Source of the DNA: an uncultured Verrucomicrobiota bacterium
GTDB lineage: Bacteria; Verrucomicrobiota; Verrucomicrobiia; Limisphaerales; UBA9464
NCBI GenBank assembly: GCA_903907995.1
Contig: CAIVQH010000035.1
Location: 1-56,672, forward strand
Direction of reading: 5' to 3'
DNA length: 56,672 nucleotides
The position numbers and the translations under genes were made by a program. This document shows, one piece after another, positions 31,412-41,300 of this stretch (position 1 is its first letter; each line of letters starts with the position of its first letter). Under the pieces are notes generated by a model. The model ran no database searches. It was not told the DNA's origin and was given only the letters and a program-made list of their open reading frames with translations.

Positions 31412-33130
31412 TCAGGCGGAGGGCCGCCAGTCCAGAAACTTCAGGCGAACGTTGCGGCGGCCGTTGAATTCGTCCACCTGCGGCACGGCGGCAATGTCGA
31501 ACGTGCCCCGCGGCGGTGCCTCCTTCACGGCCCCCCACCACAGCGCATCGGCCTGCGCCACGCCGTCGGTGAGGCGGAACTTCCAGTGCTGCTGCTCGCG
31601 GCCGAGCTTTTGCGGTGGTTGGGTGAGCGTGAGGCGCGGGATCACGAACTGCAGCGGCGGATTCTGCTGCCCGTAAGGTTCGAGCCGGGTGAGTTCGTCC
31701 AGGCGCTCGAAGGTCAGCTCGCGCAGCGGCACCTCGGCGTCGAGCCGCAGTTCGGGCACGAGCAGATCCGGCGGCAGCGCGGTGCGGGCGGCGGCGTTGA
31801 GCCGGTCGCGAAAGGCATCGACATTGGTGGGCGCGAGCGTCACGCCGGCGGCCATCGCGTGACCGCCATGCCGGACCAACAGGTCGGAGCAGTCGCGCAG
31901 CGCGGCGGCGAGATCGAAGCCCGCAATGCTCCGGCCCGAGCCGCGCCAGAGTTCATTGTCGCCGCCGAGAATGATCGTGGGCCGGTAAAATTCGCGCAGC
32001 ACGCGCGAGGCGACGATGCCCACCACGCCGATGTGCCAGAGCAATTGCCCCTCCACGATCACGAAGTCGCGGACCGGATCGAATCGGGCGCGGACCTGGG
32101 CGATCACGTCGTCGGCCATCCGTTTCTCGATGGACTGCCGTTCGCGGTTGGTCGAATCCAGCGCCTGCGCGAGTGGCATCGCGGTTTCCAGGTCGGGGGC
32201 GAGCAGCAGTTCCAGCGCGGCCTCGGCGGTTTCGAGCCGGCCGGCCGCGTTGAGCCGGGGCGCCAACTGGAAGCCCACCTCATACACCCCCACGGGCGAC
32301 TTGGTCTGGGCGATCTCCTTGAGCGCTACCAATCCGGGCCGCGTCGTCACATCGAGGCGCTCCAGCCCCGCGCTGACGAGGATGCGGTTTTCGCCAATGA
32401 GCGGAACGAGGTCCGCCACCGTGCCGAGCGCAACGAGGTCGAGGAACGGCTTCAGGTCAAACTTCACGAAACCGTCCAGCCCGAGTTCACGACCATGCTT
32501 GACGATGCCGTGCAGAAACTTGAAGGCCAGGCCGGCGGAGCAGAGCTCACGGAAGCTCGGTTCGTTTGGCGCGGACAGATGCGGGTTGACGAGCGCATAC
32601 GCCGCCGGCGCGGGGGAACTGACCTGGTGATGGTCGAGCACCACCACATCCACGTCCCGCTCCTGCAGCCATCGGATCTGCTCGGTGGCGGTGGAGCCGC
32701 AATCCACCGCGACGAGCAGGGAGATGTTGAAGCGGTCGAGGCAGTTTTCCACGCCCGTCTGGCTCAGGCCGTAGCCCTCGTCCATGCGGTGCGGGAGATA
32801 ATGACAGACCTTCCAGCCGAGTTCCGAAAGGCCGGTTTCCAGGATGGTCGTGGCGGTCACGCCGTCCACGTCGTAATCGCCGAAGATCAGGAAGGTTTCC
32901 CCGGCCTCGCGGGCGGCAAAGAGGCGCTCGACCGCACGGGCAAGGTTCGGCAGCAGGAACGGATCGGCGAGCGACTTCAGGCGCGGATCGAGAAAGGTCC
33001 GTGTTTCACCAGGTTCCGTGTGGCCCCGGTTCACGAGGCACTGGGCCAGGAGGGCACTGATGCCCAGTTCGGCAGCCAGTGGGGCGGTGAGCAGCGGACG
33101 TGGGGGCGCGAGCAGCCAGCGGTTCTTCAT
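31412..33130 (-). CDS. recJ: Single-stranded-DNA-specific exonuclease RecJ
   Basis: The 572-residue nuclease degrades single-stranded DNA 5' to 3' in recombination and mismatch repair. The DHH domain shows the metal motifs FLIFGDYDVDGVTATTIL (residues about 98-115) and VVLDHHQVSSP, the middle DLVPLIGENRILVSAGL and NAAGRLETAEAAL, and the DHHA1 part MAAGVTLAPTNVDAFRDRL. A C-terminal OB-like domain (LRELTFERLDELTRLEPYG) completes the usual length. The 3-base end overlaps the TerC start region, so the two are probably cotranscribed. Confidence 0.93.
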   Translation of the reverse strand: MKNRWLLAPPRPLLTAPLAAELGISALLAQCLVNRGHTEPGETRTFLDPRLKSLADPFLLPNLARAVERLFAAREAGETFLIFGDYDVDGVTATTILETGLSELGWKVCHYLPHRMDEGYGLSQTGVENCLDRFNISLLVAVDCGSTATEQIRWLQERDVDVVVLDHHQVSSPAPAAYALVNPHLSAPNEPSFRELCSAGLAFKFLHGIVKHGRELGLDGFVKFDLKPFLDLVALGTVADLVPLIGENRILVSAGLERLDVTTRPGLVALKEIAQTKSPVGVYEVGFQLAPRLNAAGRLETAEAALELLLAPDLETAMPLAQALDSTNRERQSIEKRMADDVIAQVRARFDPVRDFVIVEGQLLWHIGVVGIVASRVLREFYRPTIILGGDNELWRGSGRSIAGFDLAAALRDCSDLLVRHGGHAMAAGVTLAPTNVDAFRDRLNAAARTALPPDLLVPELRLDAEVPLRELTFERLDELTRLEPYGQQNPPLQFVIPRLTLTQPPQKLGREQQHWKFRLTDGVAQADALWWGAVKEAPPRGTFDIAAVPQVDEFNGRRNVRLKFLDWRPSA

Positions 33131-34104
33131 CGGGAAGGACCGCCTTCCCGCCGCCGTTCAATCCAGCCGATTATCAGAGATGCAACCACCGACGTGAAGA
33201 TGATGCCGGCGACCAGGGCGAGCGAGACATTCGTCAGCGATTCGCCCAGCCACGCCTTGAGCCAGGGCGCGGCCAGCATCTTCAGGCCGATCAGCACGAG
33301 CACCAGCGACAGGCCGTACTTCAGCAGCCGGAAGTAGCCGAGCGCGCTGGCGAGCACGAAGTAGAGCGAGCGCAGGCCGAGGAGCGCGAAGACGTTCGAG
33401 GTGAAGATGAGGAATGCGTCGCTGGTGACGCCGAAGATCGCCGGGATGGAATCCATCGCGAACACGACGTCGGTTGTCTCCACCATCACGAGCACCAGCG
33501 TGAGCGGCGTGAACAGGCGGCGTCCGCCCAGGAACGTGACGAAGCGCTCGCCGGCGAACTGGTCCGTCATCGGGCAGAACTTGCGCACGAGCTGCACCGC
33601 CGGATTGTCCTCAGGGTCCACCGCCGGGTCCTCGCCCGCCCGCATCATCTTGACCCCGGAATAGACGAGGAACACGCCCATTGCATACAGCAGCCAGTGG
33701 AACTGGTGGATCAGCACCGCCCCGGTGGTGATCAGCACGCCGCGCATGATCAGGGCGCCGAGGATGCCCCAGAACAGCACCCGGTGCTGCCATTCCTGCG
33801 GCACCGCGAAATAGCGGAAGATGAGCGCGATGACGAAGACGTTGTCCATCGACAGCGACAGCTCGACCAGGTAGCCGGTCACGAACGTCGCCGTGTCGCC
33901 GGGCTTCCAGCCCCCGATGAACCTCGGGGCGATCTCGAAGGCGAAGGCGAAGGCCGCCAGCGCCCACAGGGCGGTCCAGGCCAGCGCCTCCCGGAGGACG
34001 ACCCGCCGGCCCGACTTGTGCAGCACGCCGAGATCCACCGCCAGCGCGACGAGCACAAATGCGGTGAAAGCGATCCAATGCCAGTGGGTGACCAACGCCA
34101 ACAC
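33127..34104 (-). CDS. TerC-family integral membrane protein (Alx-like)
   Basis: The 325-residue protein has about eight or nine membrane segments and TerC signature residues: VALAVDLGVLHK, VTGYLVELSLSMDNVFVIALIF (acidic Asp of the N-D pair), VLFWGILGALIMRG, VMVETTDVVFAMDSIPAIFGVT (second acidic motif) and FTSNVFALLGLRSLYFVLA. TerC-family proteins are linked to tellurite resistance and manganese/metal export and, in Alx, to alkaline response; I infer a metal-ion efflux or metallation role. It overlaps recJ by 4 bases. Confidence 0.88.
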   Translation of the reverse strand: MLALVTHWHWIAFTAFVLVALAVDLGVLHKSGRRVVLREALAWTALWALAAFAFAFEIAPRFIGGWKPGDTATFVTGYLVELSLSMDNVFVIALIFRYFAVPQEWQHRVLFWGILGALIMRGVLITTGAVLIHQFHWLLYAMGVFLVYSGVKMMRAGEDPAVDPEDNPAVQLVRKFCPMTDQFAGERFVTFLGGRRLFTPLTLVLVMVETTDVVFAMDSIPAIFGVTSDAFLIFTSNVFALLGLRSLYFVLASALGYFRLLKYGLSLVLVLIGLKMLAAPWLKAWLGESLTNVSLALVAGIIFTSVVASLIIGWIERRREGGPSR

Positions 34105-34178
34105 GGGCGGGACGATACTGGTGAAGCGGCGGGTTTCCAGTAGAGCCGTGCGGAAATTTTCCCCGCAGGCCCGCCGGA

Positions 34179-34931
34179 TTATTCGTCGCGGTCCTCGTCC
34201 TCGCCCGATTCCACCGTCTCCTGCTGGAGCAGGATTTCGCTGGCGACCACCGGATCAATGCTCCAGCGCCGCGCGAGGAGGATCACGCGCTCGGTGTTGT
34301 GCAGCTCGGGCGGGATGTCGCCGTAGCGCATCGGTTCCGGCTCCTCCGCATAGGCCCGGCAACGGAGCCCGAGGAGTTTTTCCTCCAGCGTCATCCGGCC
34401 CTCGTTCCACAGCGTTTCGCCCGCCCAGCCGTAGGCGCGCGTGACCCGCCCGTCATCAAGCCGGGCCCACGTGTGGAAGTTCAGCACGCGATCCGCCGAA
34501 TAGAAATGCAGCTCGCCCAGGGCAGTGCTGGCGCGCGTGAGAAAACGGTACGCCGCGTCCACATCCTGCGCAGGGTCGGGCACGTTGGCACCGATCACCA
34601 GTGTCCAGCCATCCACGGGCGGCGAGACGAACAGGTTGCGGCTGCGGCAGTGGGCCAGGGCGTCAGACCACGGGAAGACCGGCTGGTTTGCCACGCTGAA
34701 GACCTCCCGGACCAGCGCGGTGTTGGTGCTGCGCACCGCCAGCCAGCGGGGCGGCATGGGAAAGGGGACCGGACGACGCCGCGCGGTAGTGAGGGGGACA
34801 AGGGGATCGAGTTGACGGTTCTGCCGCCGGACGCGGCGCCGGTCGAAGCGGTAGAGGACGAAAAAGGCCAGGCCCACTACCAAGACCAGCAGCACCAAGA
34901 GCAACAGCAGCCAGACGACCACCTGATCCAT
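34179..34931 (-). CDS. Hypothetical single-span membrane protein
   Basis: The 250-residue product starts MDQVVVWLLLLLVLLVLVVG then LAFFVLYRFDRRRVRRQ, a membrane span plus a basic stop-transfer region, leaving a cytoplasmic domain of about 220 residues (LGELHFYSADRVLNFHTWARLDDGRVTRAYGWAGETLW) with no recognised motif. The C-terminus is acidic (VESGEDEDRDE). The repeated form of an internal Trp-rich domain is reminiscent of a stress or adaptor protein, but no family can be named. Confidence 0.5.
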   Translation of the reverse strand: MDQVVVWLLLLLVLLVLVVGLAFFVLYRFDRRRVRRQNRQLDPLVPLTTARRRPVPFPMPPRWLAVRSTNTALVREVFSVANQPVFPWSDALAHCRSRNLFVSPPVDGWTLVIGANVPDPAQDVDAAYRFLTRASTALGELHFYSADRVLNFHTWARLDDGRVTRAYGWAGETLWNEGRMTLEEKLLGLRCRAYAEEPEPMRYGDIPPELHNTERVILLARRWSIDPVVASEILLQQETVESGEDEDRDE

Positions 34932-34976
34932 GGACCTCTCCTAAACCTGATCCGGCCGCTTCGCAACCGCCATTTG

Positions 34977-35912
34977 TCAGGGAAGGGGAGTTGTCCGGGC
35001 CGCCGCGAAGAGCCGGTACCATTCCTCGCGGCTCAGGCGGATGTCCTCCGCCTTGGCGAGCGCCTGAATGTCGGCAGGGTTGGTCGAGCCCACGACGGGG
35101 AGGATTTCGGCGGGATGCTTCAGCAGCCAGGCCAGCGCGAGGATGGCGCGTGTCGTCCCGTGTTCGTGTGCGAGAGCGTCGAGCACCTTGAGGACGGCAG
35201 CTGGCTGGTAAATCCGCTGAGAAGGCAGCAGCCCGTGGACGCGGTTGCCCAGCAGGCCGCCGGCGAGGGGGCTCCACGCCATTGGTGTCATGCCGCGGGC
35301 GAGGCACTGATCGAGCGTGCTGTTTTCGAGCGCCACCGTTTGCAGCAGGCTGATCTCAACCTGGTTCACTACCAGTGGCAGCGGGCAGAGCGCCTGCAAC
35401 AGCTCCACCTGGGCCGGGCTGAAGTTGCTGACGCCGAACTCGCGCACCTTGCCCGCATCGCGGAGCTGCAGGAACGCGCCCGCAACCTCGTGCGGGTTCA
35501 TCAGGTAATCCGGCCGGTGAAGCATCAGCAGGTCGATGGTCTCGACCCCGAGCCGGCGCAGCGATCCCTCGACACTGGAGACGATGTAGTCGCTGCTGAA
35601 ATCGTAGCGATACGGCGCGCCCGGCGGTGAATCGGGCAGCCGGATGCCGCATTTTGTCGCGATTAGCAGCCGCGCGCGCAGGCCGGGCGTTTCGAGCAGC
35701 GCCTCGCCGAAGATCTCCTCGCTCCGGCCGCCGCAGTAGATGTCAGCGAGATCAAACAGCGTATAGCCGGCCTCGACGGCGGCGTGGACCGCGCGTTTGC
35801 CGGGTTCGCTGGAAGTGACCGGCGGTTGGCCTTCCGAGCCACCGAGCCGCCAGCAGCCGTAGGCCAGGCGGGAACTGATGAGCGAACTGCGGCCGAGGCG
35901 GAGAGTTTTCAT
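34977..35912 (-). CDS. Aldo/keto reductase
   Basis: The 311-residue oxidoreductase is an NADPH-dependent (alpha/beta)8 barrel enzyme. Landmarks: MKTLRLGRSSLISSRLAYGCWRL at the start, VEAGYTLFDLADIYCGGRSEEIFGEAL (catalytic Asp and Tyr region), LLIATKCGIRLPD (Lys), YDFSSDYIVSSVEGSLRRLGVETIDLLMLHRPD (His) and VNQVEISLLQTVALENSTL. The ATG 35912 is preferred to an upstream start. The reduced substrate is unknown. Confidence 0.88.
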   Translation of the reverse strand: MKTLRLGRSSLISSRLAYGCWRLGGSEGQPPVTSSEPGKRAVHAAVEAGYTLFDLADIYCGGRSEEIFGEALLETPGLRARLLIATKCGIRLPDSPPGAPYRYDFSSDYIVSSVEGSLRRLGVETIDLLMLHRPDYLMNPHEVAGAFLQLRDAGKVREFGVSNFSPAQVELLQALCPLPLVVNQVEISLLQTVALENSTLDQCLARGMTPMAWSPLAGGLLGNRVHGLLPSQRIYQPAAVLKVLDALAHEHGTTRAILALAWLLKHPAEILPVVGSTNPADIQALAKAEDIRLSREEWYRLFAAARTTPLP

Positions 35913-35981
35913 GACGGAGGGAGGAACGGTGCGCGGGATGCGAAACGACCGGAAGTGCAAATGCGCTGGTGACTTGGGCCT

Positions 35982-36461
35982 TTAGCTCACCGACACCACC
36001 TTGAACTCCCGTTTCGCCCCGCCGAATTCTAGTTTGAGCTTTTCACCCGCCTTGTGGCCCATCAGTTGCCCGCCGAGCGGCGATTGCGGGGTCATCACGG
36101 TGATCTCATGGCCATCATGCTCCACCTCGGTACCGCCGGCCCGGGGGCCGATGAGGTAGAAGCTGCGGTCCTTGCCCGCGAGCAGTTCGACCAGCGCACC
36201 CACGTCGATCGGGGCGGTCGGGATGAAATGGCGGCCCACGAGCGCGCGGAACTCGTGCAGCGACTGCTCCAGCTCCGCCACCTGCTTGGCCTGGCCGCGC
36301 GCGAGGTACGAGGCTTCCAGCCCACGGGTGTCGTATTTGTTCTCCGCCTTGCTATGGGGGTCGGTCGCTTCGGAGTGAGCAGAACGGGCGGCCCGGCGAT
36401 AGAGCTCCAACTCTTCGGTAAGCTTGGCGATGATCAGGTTGATGACGGTGTCTTTGTTCAC
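35982..36461 (-). CDS. GreA/GreB C-terminal-domain transcription elongation factor-like protein
   Basis: The 159-residue product has a GTG start at 36461 (NKDTVINLIIAKLTEELELYRRAARSAHSEATDP), a predicted N-terminal coiled coil that is shorter than in GreA, and a C-terminal FKBP-like Gre domain: PIDVGALVELLAGKDRSFYLIGPRAGGTEVEHDGHEI and TPQSPLGGQLMGHKAGEKLKLEFGGAKREFKVVSV. Gre factors rescue stalled RNA polymerase by stimulating transcript cleavage. The short coiled coil means its activity may differ from GreA (inference). Confidence 0.75.
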   Translation of the reverse strand: MNKDTVINLIIAKLTEELELYRRAARSAHSEATDPHSKAENKYDTRGLEASYLARGQAKQVAELEQSLHEFRALVGRHFIPTAPIDVGALVELLAGKDRSFYLIGPRAGGTEVEHDGHEITVMTPQSPLGGQLMGHKAGEKLKLEFGGAKREFKVVSVS

Positions 36462-36487
36462 GGAAAAAATTCTGGGCGCGGATGAAA

Positions 36488-36509
36488 GCCCCCGCCACCG
36501 GCCGGGGGC
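36488..36509 (-). terminator. Candidate hairpin after the MOSC gene
   Basis: GCCCCCGG...CCGGGGGC-type arms (36488-36509) pair in 6-8 bases. On the minus strand only TTTC follows, so termination is weak. It lies between the MOSC stop and the Gre-like start. Confidence 0.3.
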
Positions 36510-36547
36510 AATCGTGGAGTCGCGAGTTTCGGGATGCGGGATTCGAC

Positions 36548-37105
36548 TCAGAGCTTCCGGATCCGGTCCCCGAGCTGGACGCCGCCTGCCTGTACCACCT
36601 TGGCGTTCACACCGCGCAGGCGCAACGCGCGGCCTTCGGGCGAGTTCACAAACTTCAGCGCATCGGGGCCGAAACGCTTTGAAAACTTTGAGCATCCGGT
36701 GTGCGGCTCCTCGGTGATCTCGATGACGGCGCCGCCAATCTGCAGGCGCCGGCCGGCAGGCAGGTTGGCCATGCTTAGATCCAGATCGACTACCAGATTG
36801 TCCCCGGCCAGCGGCCAGCGCTCCTGGGGCCCGGCAATCAAGGCGGCGGTGCGGGCGTTGAGCAGGGTGAGCTGGGTGTCGGGATTCCGGCGGCCGTCGG
36901 GAAGCTTCCGGGTCGCGTGCTTTGCCCAGCGGTCGCCGACCAGGCCGGCCTCGGGCGAGAGTTCGGCAAGGTCGGGCAGTTGCCGCAGTTCCCGGTCAGG
37001 GCGGACGACGATCATCAACAGCGGGCCCTCATGGGCGGGGGCCTGCCGGACTTCGGCAAGGCCGGCGATCAGCTCGGCGGTGGACAGATGACGTTCCTGA
37101 GTCAC
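36548..37105 (-). CDS. MOSC-domain protein
   Basis: The 185-residue product begins at a GTG (37105) with TQERHLSTAELIAGLAEVRQ. It contains a MOSC domain: EAGLVGDRWAKHATRKLPDGRR, QLTLLNARTAALI, GDNLVVDLDLSMANLPAGRRLQIG and the conserved Cys in EEPHTGCSKFSKRFG (about residue 134), which ligates the molybdenum cofactor or accepts sulfur in relatives. Its role is probably in sulfur or molybdenum-cofactor chemistry, with the partner unknown. Confidence 0.75.
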   Translation of the reverse strand: MTQERHLSTAELIAGLAEVRQAPAHEGPLLMIVVRPDRELRQLPDLAELSPEAGLVGDRWAKHATRKLPDGRRNPDTQLTLLNARTAALIAGPQERWPLAGDNLVVDLDLSMANLPAGRRLQIGGAVIEITEEPHTGCSKFSKRFGPDALKFVNSPEGRALRLRGVNAKVVQAGGVQLGDRIRKL

Positions 37106-37315
37106 AGCGCGGAATGGTCCATGGCTGCCCTGGAAATGCCAGCGCCGGCTGATGGCGAAGGGCGCGGTCTCCTTCGGGGCGACGCGCCGGTTTCGGATTT
37201 GAATTTGGGAAAACGGATGGCGTCTGCCTTGACCTGCTGTCTTTTTTCCAAGTCAGATCAATGCCGCTTTTCCTGAAGATTGTCTTCGGCCAATTCCTGC
37301 TCCATCCTCCATCCG

Positions 37316-38332
37316 ATGAAACCACTGCGCCTGCTTTTCAGCCTCGTCGCGTCCTCGCTGCTGCTCCAAGCCGGGGACTGGGTCACCTACAATCCGCCCG
37401 CCGGCAAGGCCAACGGCAAGTCCGTCGTCCTGATCAGCGGCGACGAGGAATATCGCTCCGAAGAAGGCCTGCCGCAGCTCGCCAAGATCCTCAGCCAGCA
37501 CAACGGTTTCAAATGCACCGTCGTTTTCTCAGTGGGCAAGTCTGGCGAGATCGAGCCGAACCTGCACAACAATGAACCGGGCCTCGAAGCGCTCGATTCT
37601 GCCGACCTGTGCATCATGCTCCTGCGCTTCCGCGAATGGCCCGATGACCAGATGAAGCACTTCGTGGACTACTACCTCGCCGGCAAGCCCATCATCGCGC
37701 TGCGCACGAGCACCCACGCCTTCAGCTACGACGGCAAGAGCACCAGCGCCTACAAGAAGTTCTCGTGGTCCTCGGGCGAATGGAAGGGCGGCTTCGGCAA
37801 GCAGGTCCTCGGCGAGACGTGGGTGAACCATTGGGGCTCGCACAAACACGAGGCCACGCGCGGCGTGATCGATGAGGCCGCCAAAAAGTTGCCCATCTTC
37901 CACGGCGTCGATGGCATCTTCGGCACCACCGACGTGTACGAGGCGTATCCGCCGGCTGATGCCACCATCCTCGTGCGCGGTCAGGTGCTGAAGGGCATGG
38001 AGCCGACCGATGCGCCCGCCGATTACAAGAAGAAGACCGCGTCCGGCGTGGAGCAGGGCATCAATGATCCGATGCAGGTCATCGCCTGGTTGCGCGAGCC
38101 GAAGAACGAGGCGGGCAAGGTGAACAAGACCTTCACGACCACGATGGGCGCGGCAACTGACCTGCAGAGCGAGGGACTGCGCCGCCTGATCGTCAACACG
38201 GCCTACGATTTTGTCGGCCTCAAGGTGCCAGCCAAGGCCGACGTGAGCATCGTGGGCGAATTCAAGCCGACGATGTACGGCTTCGACGGGTACGTGAAGG
38301 GCGTGAAGCCCTCCGATCACGAGCTGAAGTAA
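37316..38332 (+). CDS. Secreted ThuA-like protein
   Basis: The 338-residue product begins with a signal peptide (MKPLRLLFSLVASSLLLQAG). The body resembles ThuA-like glutamine-amidotransferase folds found in secreted sugar-metabolism proteins of Planctomycetes and Verrucomicrobia: VVLISGDEEYRSEEGLPQLAKIL, LDSADLCIMLLRFREWPDDQMKHFVDYYLAGKPIIALRTSTHAF, VNHWGSHKHEATRGV and DVYEAYPPADATILVRGQVL. Substrate and enzyme activity are unclear. A good intrinsic terminator follows its stop. Confidence 0.7.
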   Translation: MKPLRLLFSLVASSLLLQAGDWVTYNPPAGKANGKSVVLISGDEEYRSEEGLPQLAKILSQHNGFKCTVVFSVGKSGEIEPNLHNNEPGLEALDSADLCIMLLRFREWPDDQMKHFVDYYLAGKPIIALRTSTHAFSYDGKSTSAYKKFSWSSGEWKGGFGKQVLGETWVNHWGSHKHEATRGVIDEAAKKLPIFHGVDGIFGTTDVYEAYPPADATILVRGQVLKGMEPTDAPADYKKKTASGVEQGINDPMQVIAWLREPKNEAGKVNKTFTTTMGAATDLQSEGLRRLIVNTAYDFVGLKVPAKADVSIVGEFKPTMYGFDGYVKGVKPSDHELK

Positions 38333-38353
38333 TTTTGGTGAACATTTTCACCG

Positions 38354-38390
38354 GGGCGGGTTTTCCAACACTGGAGAATCCGCCCTTTTT
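38354..38390 (+). terminator. Intrinsic terminator of the ThuA-like gene
   Basis: GGGCGGGTTTTCC (38354-38366) pairs with GGAGAATCCGCCC (38373-38385) around an AACACT loop, followed by TTTTT. It lies 21 bases after the ThuA-like stop. The convergent hrpA-like gene ends at 38393, and the minus strand has no T-run, so termination acts on the plus strand only. Confidence 0.8.
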
Positions 38391-38392
38391 GT

Positions 38393-41300
38393 TTACCCCG
38401 CGTGCCGGATGCGGGTGAGCAGTTCGTCCAGCCGTTTGGCCGAGGCGGGCTGGGCCGTGCCCAGCTCCTGTGCGAAGAGCGACACCTTAAACTCTTCCAG
38501 CAGCCAGCGGTACTCGGCGGCGGCGCGACGGCCCTCGTCCGACTTCGGCGGCGCGGCCTGCAACCGTTGCCACGCCTCCTGATACGGCGCGACCTGCCGG
38601 GCGCGTTCCTTTTCCTTCGGCGGATTGGCCTCCGCGCGCTCGGCCCGCAGCAGGAGTGCCTTGAGGTAACGGGAAAGATGGTGCAGACGGGCGAAGGGCG
38701 TCGCTTCGAGAAAGTGCCGTGGCACCAAGGCCACGAGTTCGGCGGCGAGCGGATTTATGCTCGCGCCCACCGGTTTTTGTCCCAGCTGCCTCAGGTCATT
38801 CAGCGTGCGCGGCTTGGCAGTTGGGGTGGCGGCCGGCGTCGGGGAACCCACCCGCTGCCTTACCTGCCGTCGCAATTCCAGGATGGTGCCGACCCGGTCA
38901 ATCAGCTGCATGGCAAGCCCGGCCATCTGCTGACGCGTTTCTTCCGCGGCCGCGCGGAACTTCGCCTCGGTCAATGGCGTGGGTGCCACCTCGGGCAGGA
39001 CGTGACGCTTCAGGCATAGCAGGGCCGTCTCGCGCAGCTCGTCGCCGGCGCCGCCGCATTCCGCGTAGAGCGAATCATGGCGGACGAGCGCGCGCAGATC
39101 CCGCTCCAGCCAGGCGAAATCCTTCTGCAGCGCCAGTTCCACCAGCCGGCCCACGCCGCCGATGCTGGCCTCGCGCGCGGCCGCCTGACTGCGGAAGAGC
39201 CGCACGCACACGCCACCGTCTTCGAGCACCAGTCCCGGCCACGCGTACACCGGCAGGCTGGTGTCGGCGCTCACGGTGATGCGTTCGGGTAGATCACCGA
39301 AGTTCCACCCGGTCACCGCCGGCCGTTCCCACTGCTGGGCTGCCTTTCGCCAGGCCGGGTCCTGCGTCGCCGTGGGCGGGGCTTGGATGGCCGCCTTGGC
39401 GACCTTGTCCCGCAGTTCGCCGAGGTCGCGCCCGGCGACGATGGTCTTGCGGTCCGCCCCGACCAGCTCGTAGCGCGGTCGCAGGTGTGCGGGCAGCGCC
39501 TCGGGCCGCCATGACGTTACCGGCACTTCGACCGCGTAGCGTTCGTGGATGAAGCGGCTGAGCGCCTGCGTCAGCGAGGCGGCCCCGATCGGCAGCTCGC
39601 GGACGATCTCCGCGACCTTCGGACCGAAGGGCTGCAACTCCCGGCGCAAGGCCTTGGGCAGCGAACCCAGCAGCTCGGTGATCTGCTCGGTGCGCAGGCC
39701 GGGAACCGACCACTCCAGGCTCGCGCCGGGCGTCGAGCGGACCATTTCGGCGGGCAGCTTAATCGTGACGCCATCCCAATCCTCGCCCGGCGCGTACGCA
39801 TAATTGAGCGCGATGGGCTGGCCGCCGACCGCGACCGCATCGGGAAACGCCTGCGCGTCGTAATGCAGCGCAAGATCGCCCACGAGATCCGTCTCCTCGG
39901 CGAAGAGCGCCGCCGCTGCCTTCGCGTCGTGCAGGAAGCGGTTCAGTTCGTCGCGCGACGAAATCTTCTCGAGGTGTTTCGCGTAAAATTTGAACAGCGC
40001 TTCGTCAAGGTCGCCGAGATCGTAGCGGCGCACCCGGGTCTGCCAGTTCTCGATCTTCTGGCGCACGGCCCGGTTGTGCTCAAGAAAACGGTACTGCGGC
40101 GGAAAGGCCACCGGACTGGGAGCGGCGGGCGTCTGGAGGCTCCGGCGCATCTCCACGCGTTCGTCCTTGGCGTCCCCTTCGTCGTCCGCGTGCCGGCCCC
40201 CGGAGCCGGCCATCAGTTCCTCCTCGACCAGCGCGGCACGGATGAAGATCGCCGTGGCCTCCTTGGGATAGAGATTTCCGAACGCCACCTTGCGCCGGCG
40301 CACTTCGAGGCCGTGCAGCGTGGTCACTTCCTCGGCCAGCACGCGGCCGGTGGTCGCGCTCCACTGCGGATTGAGCAGCGTGACCTTGCAGAGATGCGGG
40401 GCGAGTTCGGCGATCCACTCCGGATCGATGCCGCCGAGGGTCCGCGCGAAGAGCTGCGAGGTTTCGACGATCTCGCCGGCCACGATCCATTCCGGCTGCG
40501 ATGACTTGGGCTTGGGCGGGGCGCCTTTTTCTGGCCGGGCCTGGCGTCCCTTCACCGGCCGTTCGCCGCGCTCGTAGAGGGCCGAGCCAGGGAAGACCGC
40601 CAGCAGCCGGTTGCCCGAGGTCTTGAAGACGTTGCGCTCCTCGTGCCGCGCGACGTGCCCCAGCAGACCGGTGAGGATGGAGCGATGTATGGCCGCGTAG
40701 TCGGCGTTGCTCTCGTTGAGCTTTACGGTCGCGACATTCTCCAGCGCCCCGTGCAGCTGCGCGTGCAGGTCCTGCCACTCGCGCATGCGGGTGTAGCTGA
40801 GGAAGTGCTGCCGGCAGAACTTACGCCGCGCGCCCTGTGTGCGGATGGATTCCCACTGGTCGTGGACGGCGTCCCAGATGTTCAGCAGCGCGAGGAAGTC
40901 CGACTGCGGATTGCTGAAGCGTTTGTGCGCCGCATCCGCCGCCTCGCGCTGGTCGAGCGGGCGTTCGCGCGGGTCCTGGATGCTCAGTCCGGCGGCGATG
41001 ATAAGCAGCTCGCGGGTGGCGTGCTCGTGCTGCGACTGGAGCAGCATCCGACCGAGCGTCGGATCGATCGGCAGCCGCGCGAGCTGCTGGCCAAGGGCGG
41101 TCATCTCGCGGTGGTCGTCGAGCGCGCCGAGCTCCTGCAACAGCACGAAGCCGCTCGCGATGGCGGCGGGCGTCGGCGGGTTGACGAAGGGGAAGGTCTC
41201 GATGTCGCCGAGCCGGAAGGCCATCATCCGCAGGATCACCTCCGCGAGGTTGGACCGCTGGATTTCCGGCTGCGTGTAGGGCGGCCGGGCGTTGAAGTCT

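Noticed and set aside
31400-33337. Long plus-strand open frame opposite recJ
   Set aside because: Antisense shadow of recJ; no domain and no start context.
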